DNA from: JBOZRQ01 sp050789255
GTDB taxonomy: Bacteria > Bacillota > Sulfobacillia > Symbiobacteriales > Symbiobacteriaceae
Assembly: GCA_050789255.1 (NCBI GenBank)
Contig: JBOZRQ010000060.1
Location: forward strand, 124,001 to 188,000
Length of the DNA: 64,000 nt
Reading direction: 5' to 3'
Under the pieces are notes generated by a model. It worked only from the letters and a program-made list of their open reading frames with translations, searched no databases and was not told the DNA's origin. This document shows positions 17,764 through 26,026 of the stretch, one piece after another; the stretch's first letter is position 1; each line of letters starts with the position of its first letter. Made by a program: the position numbers and the translations under genes.

Positions 17764-18611
17764 TGAGTACCGCACCAAATGGGTGGCAGGCTCCCAAGAC
17801 CGACTGGGCGACCACGGACGCCGTGGGCACAGCTGACCTTAACCGAATGGAGTCCAACCCCGACGCCATTGAGAACGGCAGCCGGACGGTAGACCCGACA
17901 CAGGCCCCGGCCGGCAACGCTGGTACCCTGCGGCAGCTGCTGGACTGGTTCGCCAACCGCTTTCAGGCGATCACCGGCGCTGCAAACTGGTGGACAGCCC
18001 CGGCCACTACTCTAGCCGGGGCGAAAGCCCACGCCGACTCCACGGCTGTCGGTGTGCACGGTTCGGCTTCCGCAGCCACCGCCAACACTCTGATTCATCG
18101 AGACGCAAACGGCAGGGCCAAAGTGGCAGCGCCGTCGGCGGTCGACGACATCGCGCGTAAGGACACGGTAGACGCAGTTCAAACCAACTTGAACAACCAC
18201 ACAGGTGCAGCTGCGGGAGCACATCCCGCAGCTGCTATTACGTATGCCGGCTCCACCAATCTTTCGGCCACTACCGTGGAGGCGGCCCTGGACGAGTTGG
18301 ATGCGGAGAAGGCCGGCTTGGCCTTGAACAACACCTTCACGGACGGCCAGACCATCGACCGGGTAGCGCCGGGAGCTGGTGGACAGCAGATGTACTGGCT
18401 CTTTAACCAAGGCGGTGCCAACAAGTTCCGGTTCACGCTGGACAGCGCCGGCAACCTGGTGCTGCAGAACTTCACCGGCGGCGCCTGGACCACGTCGGCG
18501 ACCTTCCCTCTGGCGGGCGGAGTGGTGACCGGCCTGAACGCCGAGAAGTTGGGCGGCGAGACTCTCGCACAGATCAAAGACTTTGCCACCGTAATGGCGA
18601 TGCTGTTCTAA
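17763..18611 (+). CDS. Tail fibre protein
   Basis: A 282-aa fibre-type protein, coupled through a TGATG overlap to the large tail gene. It begins with an APKTDWATTDAVGTADLNRM-type attachment segment seen in many Firmicutes phage fibres, continues with Ala/Asn/His-rich repeats (SASAATANTLIHRDANGRAKV), a VEAALDELDAEKAG helix and a C-terminal beta domain that ends in AQIKDFATVMAMLF. It should be trimeric and carry adhesion. Confidence 0.75.
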   Translation: MSTAPNGWQAPKTDWATTDAVGTADLNRMESNPDAIENGSRTVDPTQAPAGNAGTLRQLLDWFANRFQAITGAANWWTAPATTLAGAKAHADSTAVGVHGSASAATANTLIHRDANGRAKVAAPSAVDDIARKDTVDAVQTNLNNHTGAAAGAHPAAAITYAGSTNLSATTVEAALDELDAEKAGLALNNTFTDGQTIDRVAPGAGGQQMYWLFNQGGANKFRFTLDSAGNLVLQNFTGGAWTTSATFPLAGGVVTGLNAEKLGGETLAQIKDFATVMAMLF

Positions 18612-18623
18612 GGGGGTTATGTC

Positions 18624-19541
18624 GTGGCACTTACTCGGTTTGCGGGCATCACGTCTAACATCCCTGCCTTGGGCTCGGTGATCGTGCAACCGCCCGCCGG
18701 CGAAGAGTGGGCGTTACAGTCGGTGGTGATGCCGTGGTTTGCGCTGCTCCAGAACGTGCCGGGCTGGTCGGGTGGGAACTTGACGCTACAACGGATGCAG
18801 GTTGTCGCTGCAGGGCAGATTGACCATCGTTCTTACTGGACCAGTGTCATGTTCAACAACACGTACTACCTTTCCATCTTTAACCAGAGCAGCTCGCAGC
18901 CGTCTGCCGCCTACTACGCGGGTGTGAAAGTGACAGGAATGGGTATGACCGCAAAGGCGTTGTGGGGGCGCACTACTACAGCATTCGGCAACCAACTTCA
19001 GATTAGGCCGCCTGTAGGTAAGGCGTGGCTTGTAACGCACCTAGAGCATGGTGCGAGCGGGTCACTCGGCGTGAACGGCATTAACTGGGCAGTCAACGGC
19101 GGTGGCTATATTTTTCCTCTGCCCAAACTCATCCTAACGAACTCAGGCTATCTAACCCTGCAAAACAATCTAGGCGGCGCCGGTACGGACATTTACTGCC
19201 TCTACGCCGTCGTTGAGATGGATGAGTCGAGGGTCAATGTCGCCGCAGGGACGGGTTCTGTAGCAGCGGGCTCGATCACATACGTACAGCCACCTGCCGG
19301 TACGGTGTGGGCGATTCACGCCATATCGTTCAACGAAATGCTGAACAGCGGTGGCATCGATCTCAGAATGGAGAACACGGCTGCTACACTTTCGACGTAC
19401 CTCGTCGAATCGACCATTGGACAGAATGAGCGGCTGGGATACGGGCAGCGCATTCTTATCGAAGTCGGCTACCGGTTGAGAATCTACAACGCAACGGGCG
19501 GAACAAGGAGCTTTGCGTACATCCGCGAGGTAAGGCAGTAA
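18624..19541 (+). CDS. Tail-associated protein with three tandem beta domains
   Basis: A 305-aa protein from GTG 18624 behind AAGGGGGTTATG. It contains three copies of a roughly 100-residue domain, each opened by a similar strand pair: VIVQPPAGEEWALQSV (about residue 18), LQIRPPVGKAWLVTHL (about 130) and TYVQPPAGTVWAIHAI (about 223). No signal peptide or membrane segment is present. Between the fibre and lysis genes such proteins are normally additional fibre or receptor-binding subunits. I do not recognise the family. Confidence 0.65.
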   Translation: MALTRFAGITSNIPALGSVIVQPPAGEEWALQSVVMPWFALLQNVPGWSGGNLTLQRMQVVAAGQIDHRSYWTSVMFNNTYYLSIFNQSSSQPSAAYYAGVKVTGMGMTAKALWGRTTTAFGNQLQIRPPVGKAWLVTHLEHGASGSLGVNGINWAVNGGGYIFPLPKLILTNSGYLTLQNNLGGAGTDIYCLYAVVEMDESRVNVAAGTGSVAAGSITYVQPPAGTVWAIHAISFNEMLNSGGIDLRMENTAATLSTYLVESTIGQNERLGYGQRILIEVGYRLRIYNATGGTRSFAYIREVRQ

Positions 19542-19554
19542 GGAGGGCTCAAGC

Positions 19555-19884
19555 GTGTCTGTTTTGGCTAGCGCAGTGAGCACTCGTCGTGGAGTATCAG
19601 TCCCGGAGGTGCGTGACGAGGCCGAAGGCAAGCTCATTTTCGAGGCGATGCAACTCCCGGCTGATTTGGTGTTTCTCGGCGACTCGATTGACGAAGCAGG
19701 CGCTCGGCTGATTAGTGTCGTGCCCGTGACGACGCTTGAAGAGATGTTCGGAGCGCAATTCCCGGCTAGCGTCTCGTTCGGGGCCCGCCCGCGGGTGTTT
19801 GACAAGCTCCTCGCCGCCGGCGCCGAAGAGAAGGGGTATAAGCTGCTGTTCGATGCGCTCAAGGCCGAAAACCGGATCTGGTAG
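19555..19884 (+). CDS. Hypothetical phage protein, possibly fibre-related
   Basis: A 109-aa protein at GTG 19555 with an AAGGAGGG ribosome-binding site overlapping the previous stop. It is acidic with a GEMQLPADLVFLGDSIDE-like central strand and a C-terminal helix EEKGYKLLFDALKAENRIW. No family is recognised. The strong initiation signal and tight spacing support it as a real gene. Confidence 0.55.
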   Translation: MSVLASAVSTRRGVSVPEVRDEAEGKLIFEAMQLPADLVFLGDSIDEAGARLISVVPVTTLEEMFGAQFPASVSFGARPRVFDKLLAAGAEEKGYKLLFDALKAENRIW

Positions 19885-19895
19885 GGGGAGAACGA

Positions 19896-20180
19896 ATGAC
19901 TAGTCGGGAGTGGGTCGAGTCCGTGCTCTCCGCCGAGCTCGACGGTGAAGCGATCGTGCTGTCTGAGGATCAGGTAATCATGATCGACGACTTCTGCACG
20001 ATCTTCGGCGGCGCCATCGATGCGGAGCTGGCCAAGCCCGAGGGCGAACGCAGCTTCTACACGGCCCTGTCCGGCAGCCACATCTTCCAGTGGGAGGGTG
20101 AGACGCTGACGATGACAGCCGCCGAGCTCGGGTACCAGGAGTTCTTCGACCAGTGCCAGGCTGAAGGATTATTCACGTAG
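19896..20180 (+). CDS. Hypothetical acidic phage protein
   Basis: A 94-aa strongly acidic protein behind AGGGGGAG. It contains DDFCTIFGGAIDAELAKPEG and ends YQEFFDQCQAEGLFT. Its stop touches the terminator at 20180-20203, so it closes the tail transcription segment. No function can be assigned. Confidence 0.55.
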   Translation: MTSREWVESVLSAELDGEAIVLSEDQVIMIDDFCTIFGGAIDAELAKPEGERSFYTALSGSHIFQWEGETLTMTAAELGYQEFFDQCQAEGLFT

Positions 20181-20203
20181 GGCGCCCTAGCCGGGCGCCC
20201 TTT
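20180..20203 (+). terminator. Rho-independent-like terminator
   Basis: GGGCGCCC, loop TAGCC and GGGCGCCC form a perfect eight-pair stem followed by TTTG. It lies between the tail genes and the subtilase gene and may be partial, because the next gene has no obvious promoter. Confidence 0.7.
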
Positions 20204-20235
20204 GTATGCCGCAAACCGAAAGGAAGTGGCCTCAG

Positions 20236-21381
20236 ATGTACCAGGTCAGCGGCGCCGGCGCCACCATAACGCCGGTGACACCTCCGGCAGGTGTCGCAGG
20301 TTGGGTTAAGAAGCTGCACGTTCCGGCCTACTGGGCTCGCGGCATTTTCGGCAAGGGCGTCAAGGTGGCGATAATCGACACAGGCATCGACCACCGGCAC
20401 CCGGCCCTGGCCCCGGCGATCGGCTCCGCCCACAACACTACCAGTGACGACCCGTTTGCCTGGGCGGATCGACATGGCCACGGCTCCCACGTGGCCGGCA
20501 TCGTGCGCCAGGTCGCACCGGGCGCCGATCTGCTGATCATCAAGGGCTTGGGGGATGGCGGGCAAGGTTACGACCACCAGCTGGCCGCTGCGATCGACTG
20601 GGCCCGGGAGCAGGGCGCCCACATCATTAACGCCTCCTGGGGCGACTCGGCCGCTCCGACCAACACCCTGATCGAGGACGCGATCAACCGCTTCGAGGCA
20701 GCCGGCGGCCTGTTCGTTGCCTCGGCCGGCAACGACGGACACGTGCGCCTGGAGCTCAACACGGTCGGTTGGCCGGCACGGCTGCCCAATGCGCTGGCGG
20801 TGGCTGCCACATGGCAGATGATCATCGACTCCCCGTACTCGAGCGCGGCGCCCTATTCGTCGGCTGGACCCGAGGTCGACATCACGGCCCCGGGCACGTG
20901 GATTGTATCCTGCGCTCCGGGCGGCGGCTGGGTCAGCCTGGACGGTACAAGCATGGCGGCTCCGATCGTGTCCGCTATCGCCGCTCTGCTCGCCGAAGAC
21001 TGGCTGCGCAAGACGGGCGAGCCGGCCACCCCTGTGCAAATCCGCACGCTGCTCCTGCATCACACCCGGGACATTCCCCCGGTCGGGCGGGATGTTCTCG
21101 CCGGCGTAGGCGAGGTCGACCTGGTGCCCTTGGCCGAGTTCCGTGATGTGGCACTGACTGAGGGCGCCGCCCAGGTCCGGATCCAGGAACAGATGACTCT
21201 CACTGAGTCGTCGGTCAACCTCGACGTTCCGGCTCGCATCGAGCCGCCGGGGCGGTTCTTTGCGGAGTTTCGGGGCCTGGCCTCGGCTATGGGCGCAAAC
21301 ATGATCAGCTGGGACTTGGCCACCCGGACCGGGCGGACCCGCCTCGACGTGATCCCCATGGGGGAGGTGCCCAAGGCATGA
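20236..21381 (+). CDS. Subtilisin-like serine protease (S8) in the phage late region
   Basis: A 381-aa subtilase. ATG 20236 was preferred over 20206 because AGGAAG at 20220-20225 gives proper spacing. The triad is complete: Asp48 in IIDTGIDH, His82 in HGHGSHVAG, and Ser239 in DGTSMAAP; the oxyanion Asn lies in VASAGNDG. There is no signal peptide or propeptide, and about 110 residues follow the catalytic core. It sits between tail fibres and lysis genes and overlaps the next gene by four bases, so it is expressed late. It could process tail proteins, degrade host surface protein or act at infection; none of these can be proven here. Confidence 0.88.
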   Translation: MYQVSGAGATITPVTPPAGVAGWVKKLHVPAYWARGIFGKGVKVAIIDTGIDHRHPALAPAIGSAHNTTSDDPFAWADRHGHGSHVAGIVRQVAPGADLLIIKGLGDGGQGYDHQLAAAIDWAREQGAHIINASWGDSAAPTNTLIEDAINRFEAAGGLFVASAGNDGHVRLELNTVGWPARLPNALAVAATWQMIIDSPYSSAAPYSSAGPEVDITAPGTWIVSCAPGGGWVSLDGTSMAAPIVSAIAALLAEDWLRKTGEPATPVQIRTLLLHHTRDIPPVGRDVLAGVGEVDLVPLAEFRDVALTEGAAQVRIQEQMTLTESSVNLDVPARIEPPGRFFAEFRGLASAMGANMISWDLATRTGRTRLDVIPMGEVPKA

Positions 21382-21773
21382 AGCGTTGGGCCTGGGTCCT
21401 CGCGGTTGCTGTTATCGCTCTGCTTTTGACCGGGGCTACGGCAGGAGCGGAGGGCGACGGACTGATGCTGTCGCCTGATGGTCTGGCCCTTGTGCGTACG
21501 GTCACCTGGCCCGGCGCCGTCGTTCTCGCCCTGTTTTCGCCCGTGGGCAAAGCCCTGGCCGGACTGGTACAGGCGATCACTCCGAGCCGCACGGCCGTGA
21601 CTGTGGCCGCAGATCCTGGAGTCGGCGAGGCCCTGCGGCAGATGGCGGCGGCCATGCAGCGTCAGAACGAGGTCAACGCTGAAACCGTCGAGGCCCTGCA
21701 ACAGATTCAGCAGGGCCTCGCCATCTTACTCGACCGAACGGCGCGGGCACCCGGACAGGTGGTGGGCAGATGA
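21378..21773 (+). CDS. Small membrane protein in the lysis module
   Basis: A 131-aa protein with an N-terminal hydrophobic segment (WAWVLAVAVIALLLTGATAGA, residues 4-24), possibly a cleaved signal, a second hydrophobic stretch near residues 40-65 (VTWPGAVVLALFSPVG) and a C-terminal coiled coil (VGEALRQMAAAMQRQNEVNAE and on). It is coupled on both sides by four-base overlaps to the subtilase and endolysin genes. It could be a spanin-like or second holin-like factor; the evidence is topology and position. Confidence 0.6.
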   Translation: MKRWAWVLAVAVIALLLTGATAGAEGDGLMLSPDGLALVRTVTWPGAVVLALFSPVGKALAGLVQAITPSRTAVTVAADPGVGEALRQMAAAMQRQNEVNAETVEALQQIQQGLAILLDRTARAPGQVVGR

Positions 21774-22561
21774 GCGATTCGATTTGGAACGTAGAGCGCG
21801 ACTGGGGCGCCGTGGGCGGCGTGACCCTGTCTAGCGTTACCCTGGAGCTCCCGGCGCTGAGCTGGGCGAGGAAGCTGGAACCCGACCTGGTAGCCCTCCA
21901 GCGGGAGACGGGCGGGCGAATCTCCGCTGCTGGCGGAGTGACCCAGTTCATTCACGAGTCGTTCAACCCAGGCGGCGCCGTGATGAGCCGCCTGGCCGCC
22001 GAGTTTAATCAGCTGGCCGGCATGAAATGGGTAGGCGGCTGGCAGGTTCGCCACGGCGGACGCCCTGTGAGCATGGCCACGTGGGAGGAGGTCGACGGAG
22101 AACGGCAGGATCTGGTCGACGTGTTCTGCGCGTTCCCCAGCCGGTCTCACTTCTTGGAGGCCTACTCCGAGCTGCTCCACTTCGACCGGTATCGCCCGGC
22201 CCACCTGTACGCCTCGCAACCTCTTCTTTGGCTGCACCAAATCTGGGCAGGCGGCTGGGCGACTGACAGCCGGTACCTCGGAGGCCTCGGTCGCTGGATG
22301 ACGGCTGTCTGGCCCATCTACGCCGACAGCGTTCCCGTCCAGACGGCGCCCGCTTATCCGCAGGTTTGGATCTTGACCGAGGGCGGGCGCCGTCTCGCCT
22401 CCGCCTGGCTCATGGACCCGGATGGGCCCGGCCCGGAGCCGGAGCGCACAGTAGTCCGGGCCCGGGATCTCACCGAGGCCCTGGGCCTGCAGGTGATCAC
22501 ATATAACCCGTCAACCCGTGAGTTGGTCGTTGGCCCGCCCGGCGCCAAGAAAGGAGCCTAA
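21770..22561 (+). CDS. Endolysin, glucosaminidase-type
   Basis: A 263-aa protein in the endolysin position. Residues about 50-130 resemble the glucosaminidase family: the catalytic Glu is probably the E of FIHESFNPGG, followed by SRLAAEFNQLAGMKWVGGWQ, which matches the usual N(L/Q)(F/L)G(I/M)K strand after the catalytic helix. The C-terminal region has LASAWLMDPDGPGPEPERTV and a small stalk-like VRARDLTEALGLQVITYNP domain that may bind the wall. It lacks a signal peptide, consistent with holin-dependent release. Confidence 0.7.
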   Translation: MSDSIWNVERDWGAVGGVTLSSVTLELPALSWARKLEPDLVALQRETGGRISAAGGVTQFIHESFNPGGAVMSRLAAEFNQLAGMKWVGGWQVRHGGRPVSMATWEEVDGERQDLVDVFCAFPSRSHFLEAYSELLHFDRYRPAHLYASQPLLWLHQIWAGGWATDSRYLGGLGRWMTAVWPIYADSVPVQTAPAYPQVWILTEGGRRLASAWLMDPDGPGPEPERTVVRARDLTEALGLQVITYNPSTRELVVGPPGAKKGA

Positions 22562-22562
22562 T

Positions 22563-22901
22563 ATGGACACGGAGATCCTGTACCAACTGCTGAGTACCGT
22601 CATCACCATCATCATCAGCGTCATCGCCCCGCGGGTCGTGCGATGGCTGAACGCCCGCCTCAGTGCTGAGCAGCTCGGCAACGCCCAGGAGGTCGCACGT
22701 ATTGTGGTCCGGGCGGTCGAGCAGACCGTCGTCGCCGTTCACGGCGAGGACAAGTTGCGGGCCGCACTCACGCAGGCTCAGTCGATGGCGGCGACGGTCG
22801 GTCTGAAGCTCGCCGAAGAGCAGTGGAAGAGTTTGCTTGAGCAGGCCGTGCTTGAGATGAATGAGCGCCATTCGTGGGCCCAACCTCCCAGAGCATCATG
22901 A
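22563..22901 (+). CDS. Phage holin, LLH-like
   Basis: A 112-aa protein starting at ATG 22563 behind AAGGAGCC. It has one N-terminal membrane segment (LLSTVITIIISVIAPRVV, residues about 9-27), then a long helical cytoplasmic domain containing ARIVVRAVEQTVVAVHGEDK and EEQWKSLLEQAVLEMNE. This layout matches LLH-family phage holins. It would permeabilise the membrane and release the endolysin. A truncated second copy of its C-terminus occurs near 27.5-27.7 kb, beyond the cargo island. Confidence 0.8.
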   Translation: MDTEILYQLLSTVITIIISVIAPRVVRWLNARLSAEQLGNAQEVARIVVRAVEQTVVAVHGEDKLRAALTQAQSMAATVGLKLAEEQWKSLLEQAVLEMNERHSWAQPPRAS

Positions 22902-22907
22902 CCGGGG

Positions 22908-22925
22908 GTACCGCACGTGCGGTAC
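22908..22925. repeat. Perfect 18-bp palindrome, copy 1
   Basis: GTACCGCAC followed by its exact complement GTGCGGTAC, centred on CACGTG, seven bases after the holin stop. The same 18 bases occur at 27666-27683 after the truncated holin copy. It may be an RNA hairpin, a protein site or a recombination site. Confidence 0.85.
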
Positions 22926-22951
22926 GTCTGCCCGTTCGATAGCACAGTAAA

Positions 22952-22986
22952 GCCCCTGGGATGCCTAGCGGCGCCCGGGGGCTTTT
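22952..22986. terminator. Terminator downstream of the holin
   Basis: GCCCCTGGG and CCCGGGGGC with additional GCC/GGC pairing form a long stem followed by TTTTCG. It ends the late phage transcript and can also act on the convergent minus-strand gene that ends at 22991. It is related to terminators at 23641 and 27714. Confidence 0.85.
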
Positions 22987-22990
22987 CGTT

Positions 22991-23572
22991 CTACAAGGCT
23001 TTGAGAGCCTGCTGGACTTGCGTAATGGCGGTCTCGCATGTGTGCTCGGCGTCCTCGAGAGCTTGTCTCTGAATCGTAGGTACCGGCACCGGCATCGTTC
23101 GGGACTCGAGCTCCTCGGCGTGATCTTTTTGGTACTGGCGCCACTCCAGGACGCGTGGCCAGTTAGCTGCTGCGGTTAGGATCGTATGCGCTGCGTGCCG
23201 CGTTGCCGAATCGGCCGACTGGAACAGGTCAAGTTCCTGAGCGGTGAGAAGCGGGAGCACACCAGCCTGGACCATGGCCGGCCAGGCGTTCAATTGCAGA
23301 TGACTGGCGGCCGCCGCTGATGCAGCCCACAGATGCTCGATCGGGGGTCCGCCCTTGAGGTTGCGCGCGTCTCGGAGAACCCGCTCGTTGTATTCGAATT
23401 CGCTGCGTAGGTTGTGCAGGTGGGCCATCTTGGCTTCCTGGAGTTCCTTGTCACGCCGTTGTCTGTCCGCTTTCAGGGTATGCTTGTACTGCCAGAGTGC
23501 TCCAAGCCAAGCCGCCCAGAGCGACACAACGACTGAGGTCACTGTGCCAACTATCCACAGAACAAACTCCAT
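22991..23572 (-). CDS. Membrane-anchored protein of unknown function
   Basis: A 193-aa protein with one N-terminal membrane anchor (VLWIVGTVTSVVVSLWAAWLG, residues 4-24) followed by a charged helical stretch (HTLKADRQRRDKELQEAKMAH) and a soluble helical domain. GGGAG precedes ATG 23572. It lies downstream of the subtilase gene but behind its own terminator at 23641-23674, so it may be transcribed separately. It could be a defence-associated membrane effector or an ordinary moron; nothing in the sequence decides. Confidence 0.65.
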   Translation of the reverse strand: MEFVLWIVGTVTSVVVSLWAAWLGALWQYKHTLKADRQRRDKELQEAKMAHLHNLRSEFEYNERVLRDARNLKGGPPIEHLWAASAAAASHLQLNAWPAMVQAGVLPLLTAQELDLFQSADSATRHAAHTILTAAANWPRVLEWRQYQKDHAEELESRTMPVPVPTIQRQALEDAEHTCETAITQVQQALKAL

Positions 23573-23640
23573 TTTAACACACTCCCGATGCGACTTATTT
23601 GACAGAGAGACGCTGCAGGCATCGGATTGGTTCGAACGCT

Positions 23641-23674
23641 AACCCCCCGGATGCCTATTGGCACCCGGGGGGTT
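23641..23674. terminator. Terminator between the membrane protein and subtilase genes
   Basis: AACCCCCCGG(A)TGCC pairs with GGCA(C)CCGGGGGGTT around a TATT loop. Read on the minus strand it follows the subtilase stop (23702) by about 30 bases. Its sequence resembles the holin terminators at 22952 and 27714. Confidence 0.8.
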
Positions 23675-23701
23675 CTTGCTTATTAGGACATCCACACAGC
23701 C

Positions 23702-26026
23702 TTAGCTTATAGGAACCAGGATTTCGCTCAGCGCCTTTAGGCGTATGGGTTCAAGCAACACGTGGGAATTTCGTATCTCCGTGTACAAGTTGCCTGGGTA
23801 CTTCGGGATCGTGACCGTGACCACCGCCGCATAGTGGAGGGGGGTCGTTGATTTGGCTTCGTTCCGTCCTATCCCATGTAACACCAGGTACGGATCGGAT
23901 AAGCTATCGTATCGTTTGCCCTTCTTGCGTTGTACAATCGTATCCCACTTGTAGGCATCTCGCCGCTGTTTTTCCGTGGGGTATTGGTTGCCCGACTCGG
24001 TCGCTGGAAAGCTGCTGACTTTCCACCCCTGCGCAACCAAAGCCGAGATCTTTGATGCATCGTCGACCAGGTGGAGATTTTCGTGCGGGCGCTTTCCCTT
24101 GCCGGGAGCAGTGAAGCGGAACACGCTAGAGTTCGGGTAGAAAGTATCTTCAACGCACGACTCCGTGTAATCCTCCACGTTGCCAGGGTCTACCTTACTT
24201 AGTAGGGCGACCGTCCACTTGATCTCTACATTGCCCTGAAAGCCGGGTCGATTGGGCAGAGGAATCGGCAGCTTGGCGAACTTAGTGGGATGGATGGAAC
24301 TCTGGTAGATGATCGTAACGGACTTGTCGGAGCAACAATGGAGCACATCATCAACGCCTTGCAGTATGGCCCCGTGTCCGAGCTCACCGTCCGGCTTGCC
24401 CAGCGGATGTTCCGCCGTGTGAACGAGCAGTGCGCGGGCAACCAGAGGGGAGAAGCGATCACAACGGCCAAGCAGCTCAGCTGCTCGACCGGCGACTATG
24501 GGCGAGGCAAAGCTTGTCCCCATGGTCATTGCCTTCGACCCTGGCTCGTGGCCAACCACGTGGATAGGCCGCTGGTCACATCCACCGAAGGCTGTGATAT
24601 CCGGCTTGAGCTTGCAGCCTTCTCGTCCCAGACCCTTGGAGCTGTAGAAAGCGCGTTGCACCTTTCCATCGTTGCCTATGGTGCTGGCCCCTACGCCCAA
24701 ACCGTTTACGACATCTGACGGGGGCTGGATTCGATCTTCCGGAGCTGGGTATGTACCATCGTTTCCCGCGGCAACCACGAAGAGTGCCCTGTGCTCATAC
24801 GCCAGCGTGTCGAGTGCGTAGGTGAAGCGGGTAATGTCATCATCCAGGATCGGCATCCGTGGCCCAAAGGACAGGTTCCAAACCTTGATGTCCTGTCGTT
24901 GAGGTACGACCCTTTCGATAAGGTCGATAGCCTCGTAGAACCCATGGTCGTGGCGAGCTCTGGGCATGGTGCGAAACGCTTCGACGGAGACGGACGGGAC
25001 GGGAAGTTGAACTCCCGGGGCGTAATCGTTTAGGGCGCCATAGAGCACTGCGCCAGTAACTGCTGTTCCGTGAGCGACCAATTGATCCGTCGGCGACAGT
25101 TTGACTGCGGTCGGCGACAGCTTGGCGTGGCCCTTGACCAGCGGGTTGGCTTCATCAAGTCCACCGTCAAAGACCCCGACGACAATCGAAGACCGGACAT
25201 GGCCTTTTGGGGGTAAAGGTCCCTCCACCTTAGGCGAAGACCGCAGGTCCGGGGCCTCCCAGATGCCGATTGGGTGCGCCGTGCGAAGAGGGTTGAAATC
25301 CTTCACCGCGTCCAACCCTGTACGGTTCATATACACACTCACAAACGTCGGGCCCGACGGGTAGGGGCGGACCATGATATGATCTGACGAAACTCCCGCT
25401 TGGCCAAGTAGATCGCGCAGTCGCTCACAAGCACTAGATTCAAGCTGACCGAAGGGATGCAGAACCATTTCCACAGAACCGCTTTGCCAACTGTCAAACC
25501 CGACAAGACGCTCCTCGGATGAGAGAGAACGAATGGCCTCGATCCTCCGAATGGCATCCTGAAAGGTCTGCGCTACCTTCGACTCCGCTTTATCCAGCTC
25601 CCTTTGCAGGTGAAGGAGCCCTGCATCGGTCGTCCGTGCAAAGATCATCTTTGCTAGTTCGCGGCTTTCGTTCTGCTCACCCCGCTGGGCGCCCGGCTTT
25701 CTGGGCCTGGGATGTGTCCACCATCGCCGTGAACCGACGTCCGCCAAGTAGGGCAGAGCAAACAGGGCGTGGGGATAGTAAGACTTGGCGAGAAATTCAG
25801 GGTACAGCCGGACCGGCACGACGACTTCCGCCAGGCGCATCGCTGGAGGTAGTTCCCGAACCTCTTGTCGGACTGACTCGATGTGTGCTCTTAGGCGATC
25901 CCGAGCCGCTTCGTAGCTCTCTCGGTAAGTTGGCGGCCGACCGTTAATCTTCTTTTTGACGCCGGTTACATAAAGCTCCCCACTTCCCAAGATTGGAAGA
26001 AAGCCCTTCGCATCTCGCCGTTTCAT
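23702..26026 (-). CDS. Subtilisin-like protease of an ietAS-like pair (S8 peptidase)
   Basis: A 774-aa cytoplasmic subtilase without signal peptide. The catalytic residues are Asp287 (VGVFDGGLDE), His319 (VAHGTAVTGA) and Ser505 (MGTSFASPI), with the oxyanion Asn422 in VVAAGNDG. About 280 residues precede the catalytic core (charged, helical, likely partner or substrate sensing) and about 220 beta-rich residues follow. Its ATG overlaps the stop of the AAA ATPase gene (ATGA), so the two are one operon. The pairing matches the ietA/ietS toxin-antitoxin, in which the protease is the toxin; members are catalogued among anti-phage systems. Function here is by analogy. Confidence 0.85.
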   Translation of the reverse strand: MKRRDAKGFLPILGSGELYVTGVKKKINGRPPTYRESYEAARDRLRAHIESVRQEVRELPPAMRLAEVVVPVRLYPEFLAKSYYPHALFALPYLADVGSRRWWTHPRPRKPGAQRGEQNESRELAKMIFARTTDAGLLHLQRELDKAESKVAQTFQDAIRRIEAIRSLSSEERLVGFDSWQSGSVEMVLHPFGQLESSACERLRDLLGQAGVSSDHIMVRPYPSGPTFVSVYMNRTGLDAVKDFNPLRTAHPIGIWEAPDLRSSPKVEGPLPPKGHVRSSIVVGVFDGGLDEANPLVKGHAKLSPTAVKLSPTDQLVAHGTAVTGAVLYGALNDYAPGVQLPVPSVSVEAFRTMPRARHDHGFYEAIDLIERVVPQRQDIKVWNLSFGPRMPILDDDITRFTYALDTLAYEHRALFVVAAGNDGTYPAPEDRIQPPSDVVNGLGVGASTIGNDGKVQRAFYSSKGLGREGCKLKPDITAFGGCDQRPIHVVGHEPGSKAMTMGTSFASPIVAGRAAELLGRCDRFSPLVARALLVHTAEHPLGKPDGELGHGAILQGVDDVLHCCSDKSVTIIYQSSIHPTKFAKLPIPLPNRPGFQGNVEIKWTVALLSKVDPGNVEDYTESCVEDTFYPNSSVFRFTAPGKGKRPHENLHLVDDASKISALVAQGWKVSSFPATESGNQYPTEKQRRDAYKWDTIVQRKKGKRYDSLSDPYLVLHGIGRNEAKSTTPLHYAAVVTVTIPKYPGNLYTEIRNSHVLLEPIRLKALSEILVPIS

